NCBI GenBank assembly: GCA_029216955.1
Contig: JANAVB010009598.1
Span: 23,804,322 to 23,868,321 of the forward strand
Source: Iris pallida
Lineage: Eukaryota > Streptophyta > Magnoliopsida > Asparagales > Iridaceae
Direction: 5' to 3'
DNA length: 64,000 nucleotides
The translations under genes and the position numbers were made by a program. The notes under the pieces are model-generated. The model had not been told where the DNA came from, searched no databases, and saw only the letters and a list, made by a program, of their open reading frames with translations. Of this stretch, positions 1 through 10,544 are shown one piece after another; position 1 is the first letter of the stretch; every line of letters begins with the position of its first letter.

Positions 1-786
1 TGATTTTAATTGTCATGATTGACCCTACATGTGTATTAGTTCATGTTAGTCTGATTTTTCATGCTAGATTAGGTTGTTTGATCTAGTAATGGGATTTGGG
101 TTGTGAATGGACTGATGAGAGTCGACTGAATACACATTTTCCCTGAGATTTTACTCTAACTTTATTTCCTATTGTAAAACTGAAGTTTGTTAGCCATTTA
201 ATCATCCATACATGTGCAATTACATCATTGTATTATTTTGATTTGGTGGGTTTTAGATTTCAAATTTTGCTTTTGGGAGGTTGAACTGAGTTGTAAAACT
301 GTGACTGATACATGTGTATTCAGTTCCGATTTGATTTTCATTCCTATTTAAAACTGATTTTATGATTCTTAGACTCCATGTTAATCCATATACTTATTGT
401 TTTTCATTGATAGGTTTTATTGGCATGATAGATTAGGCTTTTATGAAAGAGTATGAAATTTCGAATGTGGACTGATATGCAGTCCTATTCCTCATGTACG
501 GAGCTTTCAATCCCAGTTCACAAGTGAAATTGATTTTTGGAATATATGGATTCGAATTGGTTGAAATGAACTGATATTAAACTGCCTTTAATTCCCTGTT
601 TTAAAACTATTTTTTTTGAAAGTTTACATTCCATGTTAATTTCCTGAATATTGTTAGTTCATGTTAGAGGGGCTTCGAAATGGGTGATGAGACACTTTGG
701 TTAACTGTTAGTTAACTGAACTGTTTAATAACAAATGATATTGGTTTCCTTTCCTTCCCTGTTTGCTAAACTACCCACAGTCCATT

Positions 787-1112
787 GAATCACACACACC
801 TACTTATTCCTGACACACACCCCCTTACCCCTCTCCTACACACACACAGGCCACCCTTAACTGTCACACAGTTCACCATTTACACTACCCCCACACACAC
901 TATTTTACCTCCCTATCACATGATCTCATTTCACCCTCACATACACCTGCCTAACAGTTGACACCCTACACTTTACACAGTCACACACACTCTAGCACAC
1001 ATATTCCCTATCATTAGCTACTCACACACATACTTGACACTCACATACACATGTGACACTCTCATGTTCATGCCACACCCTCACATTGCTACTAACACAC
1101 ACATACACTTGC
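787..1112. repeat. CA-rich low-complexity tract in LTR
   Basis: Imperfect CACACA runs mixed with CT and CCC blocks. The same tract occurs in the sister LTR copy near 4480-4610 and, as TG-rich sequence, in B near 13580-13645, so it belongs to the LTR family. Confidence 0.75.
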
Positions 1113-1196
1113 CCCTCTCTCTATATGCATATGTATATATTATATGTGAATATCTATATATGTAAGTATATTGTAAGTTATGTATTCAATGTAGGT

Positions 1197-1229
1197 AGCT
1201 ATATATATATATAATATATATATATATAT

Positions 1230-1267
<38 letters not shown>

Positions 1268-1340
1268 TTGTAGGTAGCTATATATATATATATATATATA
1301 TATAATATCTTAGATATAATATATATATATATATGTAAAA
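1197..1340. repeat. (TA)n microsatellite in LTR
   Basis: Long TA runs broken by TAATA and a repeated TTTGTAGGTAGC-like interruption. AT-rich sequence at the equivalent position of the other B-type LTRs is shorter. Confidence 0.85.
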
Positions 1341-1585
1341 TATGCATATGATATCTATGTAATATTGAATGCCTAATGTAATGTATCTAATATATATGTA
1401 CATTGATAAATAAGTTAGACATGTTTGAATGTATGCTATATAGCATGTAGCTATATTGTGATATAGTTGGGATAGGCTTTCAGGCTTGCATAGCCTTGTA
1501 ATGGTGTGTACTAGCTAGTATAGGGTGTGACCTAGTATAGACTAATGTAGACTAGTATAGACTAATTTAGATTGTTAGACCTAGT

Positions 1586-1661
1586 TTGACCATAGTTGAC
1601 CTAGGTTTGACTTCTTGGTTGACCAAGGTTGACCAGGAGTTGACTTTGGCCTAGATTGACC
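1586..1661 (+). promoter_or_regulatory. W-box (TTGACC/T) cluster in LTR
   Basis: Seven TTGAC[C/T] cores occur within 76 bases, all on the + strand. TTGAC[C/T] is the established WRKY-factor binding core. The cluster is kept in the other LTR copies (4992-5076; reverse strand 13115-13179 and 22222-22286). Function is inferred from motif density only. Confidence 0.5.
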
Positions 1662-2461
1662 TAGATTCATCTAGAATGCATTGAATTTATTGTTATCATT
1701 TTAGACTTGTTGTGACTTGTGTTGTTCTAATTAGGAGCCAGACACCTCTCCTCGGACAGTACATTTCATTCGGACACTCATATACAGGCGAGTACTTCTT
1801 TGATCATTTCATATCCTGCTTAGAATTATTTTTCTGCATTAAATTACTTTACATGATAATGTCACGTTGGTTACACAGATTAGTACTATATGGATCCCTT
1901 CTTGAGATGTTATCCCTTCAGGGAGCAACGGGTACTTCATGTTCTGTGTGTTTCACTTATATGGCGTAACACTATGCTTTATTGGTTCGTCGTTCACTTG
2001 TGACATGTACTTTCATGCTCACAGAGTCTTCCTTGAATCCTTATCCCATTTATTGGGTCTCCTAGAATCTCCTAGATTCCCCATTTATGGGACATCCATG
2101 TATCACCCTTCGGGGGCCTTTGCTTGGAATCAAAACATAACCTGGTTGGATCCTTGTGTATTGATTGGGGGTACGGGGGAGTAGAAGTAGACATGTGAAT
2201 ATTATCCAAGTAGTGTAGCATCAGAATCTTTCCATAGTGTAGCATCAGAATCTCCTATACCATTTACATGTCTATATTGTACTCTAACTCACTAGCCACT
2301 GTTAGTCTCTATTTGTAGTATTTATTTCTATTACAGTTCTTTCTCTGTTTACATCTTATTTCAGTACCTGTATCTTACTTTACTGTATGATTATATTTCT
2401 AACCTTCTATGAACTGTATTGTGCTCGCTCCTGTCCTGACTGGACCTGTTGAAATATTACA

Positions 2462-2578
2462 GAGGAAGAGGAGGAGGCCTGTGTGGATACCTTCTACGGG
2501 GCAGCCCTAGACGACACTTGCGAGCTGGACTCTCAGGAGGACCCAGCTCTAGCTGAGGACATTACCCTCATTGCCTAG
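2462..2578 (+). other. Short acidic reading frame after splice-acceptor-like site in LTR
   Basis: A 38-codon frame, rich in Glu and Asp, runs to a TAG at 2576-2578. It is preceded by TGTTGAAATATTACAG, a plausible 3' splice site. The diverged right LTR of B has the matching frame at 21489-21376 (minus), 37 codons long and also ending in TAG; the DNA differs at many positions but the net length difference is one codon. No upstream exon or start codon is identified. It may be an exon of a spliced LTR transcript, or chance preservation. Confidence 0.35.
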
Positions 2579-3077
2579 ACTAGCTTAGTTAGGCCTATCT
2601 TATTTATGTTGTCTTGAGACTGTTTTAGCTAGACTTTATTTCTATCTGGAGATTCTGAGTTGTATATATTCTTTCATATCAGTAGCTGAGAATTGTACTC
2701 TGGATATTTGCTGGGATGTTATCTTAGACTATATTCATCTGTATTTCCATGAGTTCTATAATCGTACTTCTTCTTCCTTAGTTGTGATGAGTTTACTTCT
2801 ATCATGTCACCCCCATTCGGGAGTATAAACTGCTTAGTAATTATTGCTAGATGTTGTGACCTAGGACAGCGTTCTACCACCGACACTACGGCGTAGGCTG
2901 GACGTACCCACGTCTCGTGCCCTTACTATAGGGTGCGGGTCGTGACAAAGGCTTTTAGACACAAGTCATGACTTGTGGTTTTGAACCATTGATTAATGAC
3001 TAAGCCCAACCCATTAGGCATGAGCCAAACCCTAACCCTAATCCTTAGTGGCTGGCCACCTTGCATTAGGAATCCCC

Positions 3078-3090
3078 CCTATAAATATTC
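3078..3090 (+). promoter_or_regulatory. Putative LTR TATA box
   Basis: CCTATAAATATTC lies upstream of the CGTGTC-rich part of the LTR, at the place equivalent to the TATA-like sequence of B (15516-15528, minus). Inferred as the Pol II promoter of this LTR. Confidence 0.5.
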
Positions 3091-3424
3091 TCCTCCATTT
3101 AGGGCTAGCCTCTTTAGGAAAGAACAAGTTTAGAAAGAGGTATTTTTCATCTTCATAATTCCTAGAAAATCCAATTAATCCTTTTTAACCAAACAAATCG
3201 CAATAGGTTTTAAATTAAGTTTTATTGATGTTGTTATATTTATTTCTCAGTTTCATAGTAATTTGGTAGAGTTTGGAGAGTAAGAAGACACTCCTCTTTG
3301 AAGCTTTTTGAGGACTTGTGACCATTAGGTAAATCATTAAAACTCCTTGTTAGATGCTATTTTTATTGCATTCTAACCAAGATCTAGGTGTCCCCTAGTA
3401 ACCCTAGATTCTGTAGGATTTCGT

Positions 3425-4050
3425 GTCCTATCGTGTCCCATTTGGACACGTATCAGTCCATGTGTTAGAGTGTTTGAAATGCCCCAATGGGCATTTCGAT
3501 TTAAATTTATGAAGAATTGAATAAAATATTGTTTTGATGTGGCTTGCATGTTCCTGATCGACTGGGAGTGAAATAGTGTCATGTCATGTCGGATTTGACA
3601 GTGCACACGTGGGTGCACACGTGCGTGCAGGCAGTTTTCGTGTCTGCTACTCGGGTGCATTTGTGCAGCGACACGCAACTAGGATATGTGAAATTGGACA
3701 CACACTGGGCACTGACTGACACCCACATGTGTCAAGTCTTAGGGCCTCTCGTGTCGTGTCGGACACGTACGAAGCCGTGCACTGGATTTACACGAATCAA
3801 CTACTGTCTATTCTTGACATGGATACGCGTGTCGTGACGCACACACGTGTATCGTGGACACGTATCAGGTGTCCTCGATCTAGCCGTAGTCGCCCTCGAC
3901 ACTGGGACATGATCACGACATCGTGTCGGTCGTGTCGTGTGCGAGCACTGGACCACGTGCACGAGGATTGGTCCAGTTTGTATTGTTTTGGGTTCGGGGC
4001 TGTTTGGACACGTTTGTGTCCACTTGGGTGGACACAACACATTGCTGGAC
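3425..4050 (+). repeat. CGTGTC/GACACG-rich segment
   Basis: Dozens of overlapping CGTGTC, GACACG and ACGTG words occur in about 600 bases, including CACGTG-type G-box cores near 3606-3625 and 3955. Related but shorter GC-richer segments lie at the same LTR position in B (14760-15020 and 50100-50350). Several short open frames here are a by-product of this repetitiveness. Confidence 0.6.
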
Positions 4051-4991
4051 ACATACACTATTAGTGTTGAATTACCAACTTTTATTAGTGTTCGGTTGTT
4101 TTGTTATTTTCAGTTTACCTAAATTTCCTGATACACATCTTTCAGCATGTCCCCAGTTTTTAACATGAACTTTGACAAAAATTGACCTATTTAAATACTG
4201 TTACTGGTGGGTTAAGTCCCTAATATGGTTTCCTATATGTAATCTACTTGGGTTTCGATTTTGGTGGATTTGGTTGAAACGTGGAATCGAAATGGGGTTG
4301 TGACTGTTTGGGACTAAAACTGTCAAACTGAAATGTTTTGTGTATTTCTTTCTTCATTCTAAATCTGAGAATCTGAATATTGCGCATTCGTTGGGGACTA
4401 GAGTCTGGTCTGAAAATGTTAAAGATGAATTGGTTTCTTTCCTTTCTTCCTGGAGGCTAACACAGCCTATATACACTACACACACACACAGTTTTAACAT
4501 ACTCTCACACACTATTTTATCAACACACAAGCACTCCACATCACTCTCTCACTGCTCACACCACAGTACACTAACACACACATTGTCTATCACACACACA
4601 CATGCCTTCTCTCTCTATAACATGTGTAAGTATATTATACATGAATAAATATATATATGTAATTTATGTATGTGTTGTAATGTATATGTATGCTCTATTA
4701 TGTATATAATGATTATGTAGATATGTGGATACATATATGTAAGTAACATATATATTATAATATGTATGTGTGATATCATTTATGTATGTGTGGTATACCT
4801 ATAGGTAGCCTAAATGTGTAAATATATGTATGTATTATGTAAACTCCATGTGTAGGCCTAGATGCAATATTAGGTTGTGTGATGGTGGGTTGACCTTGTG
4901 TTATATATGTTGTAAGGACTTGGTATAATAGCATAGGTTAGTTTAGCCTTGTTTAGACTAGTATGGACTAGTTAGACCTAGAATGACTTGT

Positions 4992-5076
4992 TTGACCTAG
5001 TTTGACCATGGTTGACTTAGGTTTGACTTCTTGGTTGACCAGGGTTGACCAAAAGTGACTTTGGCCTAGATTGACC
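4992..5076 (+). promoter_or_regulatory. W-box cluster, second LTR copy
   Basis: Seven TTGAC[C/T] cores in about 85 bases, in the same order as at 1586-1661. Confidence 0.5.
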
Positions 5077-5313
5077 TAGATTCATTTAGAATGCATTAAA
5101 TTGCATCTTATTATCATTTTAGACTTGTTGTGACTTGTGCTGTTCTGATTAGGAGCCAGACACCTCTCCTTGGACAGTACATTTCACCTGGACACTCAGA
5201 TACCAGGCGAGTACATTCTCTGATCATTTCATATCCTGCTTAGAATTATATTCCAGCTTTAGATTACCTTACTTGATGCTATCACGACATTATCACGAAT
5301 TAGTACTATATGG

Positions 5314-6448
5314 TGTAGGAGCGTAAAAAGTGTTTCACAGAATGAGTGTTTCACAGAATGAGTCAAAGTGATAGATCATTCTACTCAAATTGATCTACTT
5401 TACGCCACAGGGAGGTTAAATACTTTACGCCCAAGACAAGGCTAATCGCTTTTTACGCCTAAAGCAGCCGAGGTCAAGACAATGGTTTTACGCCTAAGAT
5501 AGGGTAACCCTCTTTTTATGCTGGACAAAGCTGTCAAAGTCTCACATTTAATGCAAAGTCTGACATGAAGATATTGATGATGGCATATACCACAGATTTT
5601 GAAGGGATTTATTTTATACAGAGACCAATGTTGTCGTTAGTATGTAGACTGAGCTACTTTACGCTCACACTATGGCTTCTTTTGCGCATGGAGATTATAT
5701 GAGTTTTTACGATCGAAAGTCGACGTGTGCATAAAGTCTATTTGGGCTACTTTACGCTCAAGGTTATTTAATAACCACTTTACGCGGGAAATCTATGACA
5801 GGGCTGTTTTATGCCTAGTCTACTGCTTTACGCTCAGAGTACATTGGGGTTGTTTTATGCCCTATTCTTCTTCATCAGTTGAGAACGTGGTCTACCTACA
5901 TGGCTTTCATGCCACACATCTCGAAGAACGTGTGTACGTGCATCCTATTCTTACTGAAATGATGGGACACGTGTCAACATATACAGACGATGACTTCAGT
6001 CGTGGGTGGCAGTTATTAGCGTAAAGGCGGAACTTTTGCTGAGTTTTTACGCACAAGAGCCCAAGTCTATAAGTAGACTTATTTTCTCATAAGACACACA
6101 CACAGAGACAGGAGAAAAGACAGAGAGATTAGAACTCAGAGATTTTTGATTCTCTAGAGCATTCTTCTTCAACCTTTCTTTCAGAACAGAGTGAAGCAAA
6201 GCAGGAAAGCATTCGGCCTCGCCATCAGTGCCCAAGTGCATCGATACCTTTCTGGTGACTTAGTTCTTCCAAGTTGTTCATCTTCAAGCAGCGATCTTCA
6301 TCATCATCGTATGGTCCAAGGAACAAAGTGATCATTTACAGATCAGACTTCTACAGTAATACTTTTCCAGAATCAAATTTGTACTTCTTGTACTCTTCCT
6401 CATTTTATTTTCAAAATCTGACTTCCAGGCATTTTGTTAAGTGAAACA
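5314..6448 (+). repeat. Element A 5' LTR
   Basis: Begins TGTAGGAGCG and ends GTGAAACA, four bases before the PBS. The start resembles TGTAGAAGC of element C's LTR and the end resembles its GGCAAACA, supporting a common Tat lineage. The LTR holds about 15 copies of TTTACGC or close variants (for example near 5400, 5422, 5452, 5487, 5645, 5750, 5780, 5828 and 6045) and a direct repeat of GTGTTTCACAGAATGA at 5330-5361. No second LTR copy lies in the window, so its age cannot be judged. Confidence 0.8.
6066..6075 (+). promoter_or_regulatory. Putative TATA box of element A LTR
   Basis: TCTATAAGTA lies about 375 bases before the LTR end, followed by an A/G-rich leader. The position matches the clear TATA of element C's LTR. 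Inferred. Confidence 0.5.
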
Positions 6449-6451
6449 AAA

Positions 6452-7977
6452 ATGACGACTCTGCTGGGGACGACCTTCTCCTCTGACGAGGAGGCAATTG
6501 ATCAATACGATGATGTGTCGATTGGATCGACAAAGAAGACTCTGGTTGTACACTTCGACCAGACTGCTTATGAAGGGATGCTCCGAACTGGGGGTGGTTC
6601 TCGCTACTCCAATATTCAAAAATCTCGCAAAGCACGAAAGTTTGGATTCCTAAATCCAAAATAGCTTATGATCTCTCTGTTGCTGCTAGTGGCAAGGGAA
6701 TTCTTTCCACTCCTGTCGTAGGGACTCCCGTTTGTAACGAGGCAGTCCTTACTTCAGAGTTGCACTCAAAGTGTGACGATTTATCTTCCGTTTGTAACGG
6801 TGAAGATAATCAGGTTTCACGTCCACTGCGTAAGAACCAGGTTTTACGCTCAGTGGATAAGAACCAACTTTTACGCTCAGTACATAAAGATGAGTCTCTC
6901 ATTTGTAATGGGACAGACTCTAACGATTGTGCTTCTGGGTATAAGAATCAGTCTCCCGTCGGTGACGTGGTAGGCTCAAATAAATTACGCTCCTCGCATA
7001 AAACAAAATCTCCCGTCTGTGACGTGGTATATAACCAATTTTTACGCTATATGCGTAAAGGTAAATCTCCTGTCTTTGACAGTATAGATAAAATTCCCAA
7101 TGATGTTTTTACATCTAATGTGAATGTACCTAAACGTGTGCAGCATAAAAATGTTGTTGGTAAAGCTTCAGTTCTACACCAACAGCCTTCTTATACTGCT
7201 CTACGCAAAGTACTAAATCTACAAATTACACGCAATAAAAATGGAGTCCTTCGTACTAAAAAATTTCAAGATTTACGCACACAACTCCAAACGCGTAGAA
7301 ATGTACAATTTGGTTCTGCGAATGCAGCCAGTAATCTTCTTTATACACAGGGGACTAAACATTTTTCTACCCCTAATGTAATAAAGAAGACTAATCCCTC
7401 CACTCCTTCTGACTTACGTGAATTGCTAATGCAAAAGCGTAAGAATAAACAATCTCCGATGACACTTCCCCAAGAAAAATATCATTGTGATTATCACCAA
7501 GTTGTAATCAATTGTTGTTGTTCGACTTCAAAACGGTCAGTTTTTGATCGATTGAGTTTTAATGTGTCTCAACAACAAACTGAAGACCAGGAACATGAGT
7601 TGTCATATGTGTCTGTGAACATGGCATTTCATACTAACAAAGGACGACGTCCAAGACGAAATACGTCCCAGACCCCAGGTCAGCAACAGTTCAACAGACT
7701 CCTTGATTCTTTTGAGGGAGTATATCAGAACACTCGCTCAAGAAGATAAATGCAGACTTCTGATTCAGAAGCTGGGGGTACTCAATCTTTTGAGTCCGAG
7801 ACTGACAGTGTCGATTCATACTTCTATACTGATCCTTCTATATCTTCAAGAGAGGTTGAATCCTATGTTGTTGGAGATGAACCAGAGACCTTATCTGTTA
7901 ATACAGAACAGCATCTCACTGCCGTTGAGCAATCACTGAAAGACATGCTTAACATGGTACAAACATGCATCAGATAA
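6452..7977 (+). pseudogene. Element A gag, N-terminal region (broken)
   Basis: The frame opens at ATG 6452, inside the PBS, and encodes an N-terminus starting MTTLLGT, matching MATLLGT of element C. It runs to a TAG at 6662; similarity to C shows a one-base frameshift near 6640, after which the frame continues (from 6661) to a stop at 7747-7749 and beyond that to 7975. Visible landmarks are an FDQ-x-A-YEGML block (about 6555-6585), a Lys/Ser-rich middle with repeated LLRS-like peptides made by TTTTACGCTCA copies (6838-7060), and a conserved VINCCC...SVFDRLS motif (7500-7560) also found in C. No enzyme domain is seen. It is likely a Tat-specific gag extension of unknown function. Confidence 0.7.
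6453..6470 (+). other. Primer-binding site, tRNA-Arg-like
   Basis: TGACGACTCTGCTGGGGA lies 4 bases after the LTR end. The plant tRNA-Arg(ACG) 3' end, as I recall it, would give TGGCGACTCCGCTGGGGA, so there are two mismatches; element C has one. tRNA-Arg priming is established for Ogre/Tat elements. The first gag codon (ATG, 6452-6454) overlaps this site. Confidence 0.75.
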
Positions 7978-9014
7978 TATTGAATCAGCAAACTGCTCAG
8001 CCGACAGTAATAGCACCAGTACCAGTAGCGACACAAACTCAAGATAGTCAAGGGGCTGATATACCTTTGAATGTTCAGGAGCCTGCTGTTAATCAAAATT
8101 CTGCATATCCAGATCCTATTATTCCAGAAGATGTACCATCTCCGGTGGAGATTACGGTACATCCAACAACTATTCAATCAAATGTTCTTCCGCAAACTAG
8201 TGAGGCCATTCAAGCAGTGCGTGAACTCAAAGCACAGTTTGAAGTCTTGAGGCACAAGGATCAACTCCAGAGGTTAGGGATTAAGCAACCTTATCCTCCT
8301 CATTGGAATGATGTACCCTTTCCACCAAAATTTATGCCACAATCCATGGTATTGTTTGATGGGAGGACTTCTCCTAGTCAATATATCAATTATTTTGATA
8401 TTATGACTGTACATATGCAGAAAAATGATGCTCTTCTCACTCGAGTGTTCATTGGTTACTTGACGGGTTCGGCTTATGATTGGTATCGAAGTTTACCCGA
8501 CAATTGTATTTCGTCTTTTTACGAATTTAAGGCAATGTTTCTCTCTCGTTTCTACGAAGGAGGTATGGACATGAACATGTCCTCCTTGATAGAAATCAAG
8601 CAAAAGGAGAAAGAAGATACTCGGACGTTCATTGAACGTTTCCGACAGGCGACTTTAAAGATGTCTCCTGGTATGCCAGATTTAGCACTCAATGATACTA
8701 GCAAGATGAATCTGCGACCATCTATTGCTATTTTTACGAATTCTCAATTCACAGATTGGGCTTCGTTCATCATAGCAGCAGTTTCTGCCGAGACCAATGG
8801 TAGGTTGGCACGTGAACATAGGATGATTTTTGCCTCAGATGACAGAGGAAAGAAAAGTAATCCTGGTAATAACCCCGGTAATCGTAATGTGAAAGGAAAA
8901 GATACCCTCATGGTTAATCTTTCCAAGAATAAAACGACGCCGAATAGTCAGGAATCTTCCAGGCCAAAGGAAGAATACTCTTTTGATGAGAGTGATATCC
9001 CAGGGATATTTTAA
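7965..9014 (+). pseudogene. Element A gag, capsid-like region
   Basis: About 350 residues. The second half carries the retrotransposon gag core: QPYPPHWNDVPFPPKF, a segment with LTRVFIGYLTGSAYDWYRSL (residues about 160-180), then FYEFKAMFLSRFYEGG and the conserved end TRTFIERFRQATLK. This matches the gag domain that builds the virus-like particle. The same block is found in C at 28690-29090. The frame is shifted relative to the preceding part (overlap at 7965-7977) and ends in a TAA at 9012 that is in frame with the next segment, so the gag is broken by a frameshift and a nonsense change. Confidence 0.8.
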
Positions 9015-9068
9015 TGTCTGGTAAAGAGTGGCAAACTTCAGATTCCAGAGCCAAAGAGGCCCAATGAG

Positions 9069-10544
9069 GTGAATCTAACTGACAATCCCAAATATTGTAT
9101 CTATCATAGATACATTAATCATCCTACCAGTGCTTGCTATGTCCTGAAGAAGAAAATCCAGAAGCTGATAAATGGCGGTGCTATCGCCTTAACTAATGAT
9201 GACCATACGGTTACAACCAATATGGTTTCTCTTCAATTCGGGGACTTTCCTCCACAGCAAGTAGCAGATGGAATCATCCCAATCCCGAAGGCGACGATAA
9301 AGATTGTGAATATCCCGCCTCCTAGAGAAGAAAATGACGAATTGCTGCCTCTTACCTTAAAAAATGGTGAAATTATGTGGGTACATCCTGACTTAATATC
9401 TGAATTGGAAAATGAAAGTAAAACTTCAAAATCCAAGAAAGACAAAAAAGTCAAAACCTGCAACATGATTTCTCATGTTATTCCAGATCCCGACAATTCA
9501 GATTATCTATGGAATGGCACTCCTTTGGAAGATAGACTAAGAGGATTGAACATATATCCTCCAAGTCAAGCTCCTCCTACCAAACTCAAGCTTACTCATC
9601 AGCAGTGGTTAGCTATAAATAGTGTCCCTTTATACCGGGAACAACAAGTCTTCGCTGCTTACAAAAAAGCTCCTACAGGGATTTTTTCTCGTATCCCGAA
9701 TCCTTCTCCTCCTATAGTTACAGAGACATCTATTCCTCATTCTCCTGTGGATACAGAGATCTCTTCTTCTTTCTCTGTGGAACCATTTGTTAAAAGCCTG
9801 CTGCCCATTCATCTATACAGTCAGCAATCTGTCCTTCTCATGAAGAAAATGGGTTATGACTTTCAGAAGGCAGAAGGTTTGAATTATGATAAAGGAATAC
9901 GACTTCCTTTACAAATTCAAAATCAAAAATCCACTGTTGGATTGGGTTCTGAAATTCCTCACAAGAAACCTTACAAGAAAAGGGCTAAAGGGAGGAAGAC
10001 TAAATCCTGTAATATGGTACTTCCTTCTCTTGAGTCTGAAGAAGAAACTTTTACTGGTACAAGATCTGGGAAGGAGTACCACAAAGATTATGAGGGATCT
10101 TCCAAAGAAGCAGAAGATGTAGTAGAAACACTACCAGCTCAACCTTCTCCTGTTCCTGCTAAACCCTCGGTGGTTGAAAAGAGGAAACAGAAAGCAGTAC
10201 GTTTCGACGTTCCATTGAAGTCTGCTTCCAGTCAGGGAGTGGTGATGAAACCTTACAAATTTGATATTCTAGCTCAGTTAGCCAACACTCCGGCTAGACT
10301 ATCCATATTTGAACTGCTTCATCTTTCTAGAGAAAGCAGGAAGACTTTGAGTGAAGCTCTACTTCAGGCAGATTCATGCTTGGCTCAACTCAAGAGTCCT
10401 GATAATAATCCAGTGTCGTGTCCGCAATGTCATAGTGTGATGGAAGCAATTCCCAATATCACCTTTACACAAGAAGATATGCTATTGAAGCATAACAAAC
10501 ATGGACAGACCTCTGTGCTACACTGGGTATATTCGATCTACTGA
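9069..10544 (+). pseudogene. Element A gag C-terminal region with zinc-knuckle-like motif and G-patch-like motif
   Basis: This continues the frame of the previous segment after its TAA. Near its start is KYCIYHRYINHPTSACY, a Cys-x2-His...His-x4-Cys arrangement that aligns with KYCHYHRYVHHATHDCY in C and probably acts as the nucleic-acid-binding knuckle. Further on are a block NxVSxQFGxFPP, then MWVHPDLISE, and a glycine-rich G-patch-like stretch (about 9840-9950: MGYDFQKAEGLNYDKGIRLP then GLG). Towards the end it matches C in a block around LANTPARLSIFELLHLSRES. It ends by frameshift near 10500, just before the protease. Confidence 0.75.

Larger units (their letters stand above)
1..2947 (+). 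repeat. Tekay family B LTR, 3' part (5' end outside window)
   Basis: The stretch ends in GGGTGCGGGTCGTGACA at 2947, the same 3' end (read on the opposite strand) as the right LTR of element B at 21052. Shared landmarks in the same order are the CA-rich tract, AT microsatellite, TTGACC cluster, the segment around TAGTACTATATGG and the last 150 bases with CCCATTCGGGAGTATAA. It therefore lies in + orientation and covers roughly the last 2.9 kb of a 4-kb LTR. No primer-binding site follows the end, so the internal part of this copy is missing. No gene is seen in it apart from the short acidic frame listed separately. Confidence 0.85.
2948..5313 (+). repeat. Tekay family B LTR fragment, 5'-truncated and interrupted by element A
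   Basis: Sequence from 2948 resembles the reverse complement of B's LTR from about 15660 leftwards: CACAAGTCATGACTTGTGG, telobox-like AACCCTAACCCTAAT, a TATA region, a CGTGTC-rich segment, CA-rich tract and TTGACC cluster. It stops at TAGTACTATATGG (5301-5313), where the undisturbed LTR reads on into ATCC (compare 1887-1903), because element A begins at 5314. The start directly abuts the end of the previous LTR copy, with the first part of this LTR missing. No gene is present. Confidence 0.75.

Noticed and set aside
3373..4168. Six or more overlapping frames of 60-110 codons in the CGTGTC-rich segment
   Set aside because: They occur in several frames on both strands at once and arise from the repeated word. 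No similarity between LTR copies at protein level.
5330..5361. Direct repeat of GTGTTTCACAGAATGA at the start of the A LTR as a target duplication
   Set aside because: It lies inside the LTR, is a tandem duplication of 16 bases, and does not flank any insertion.
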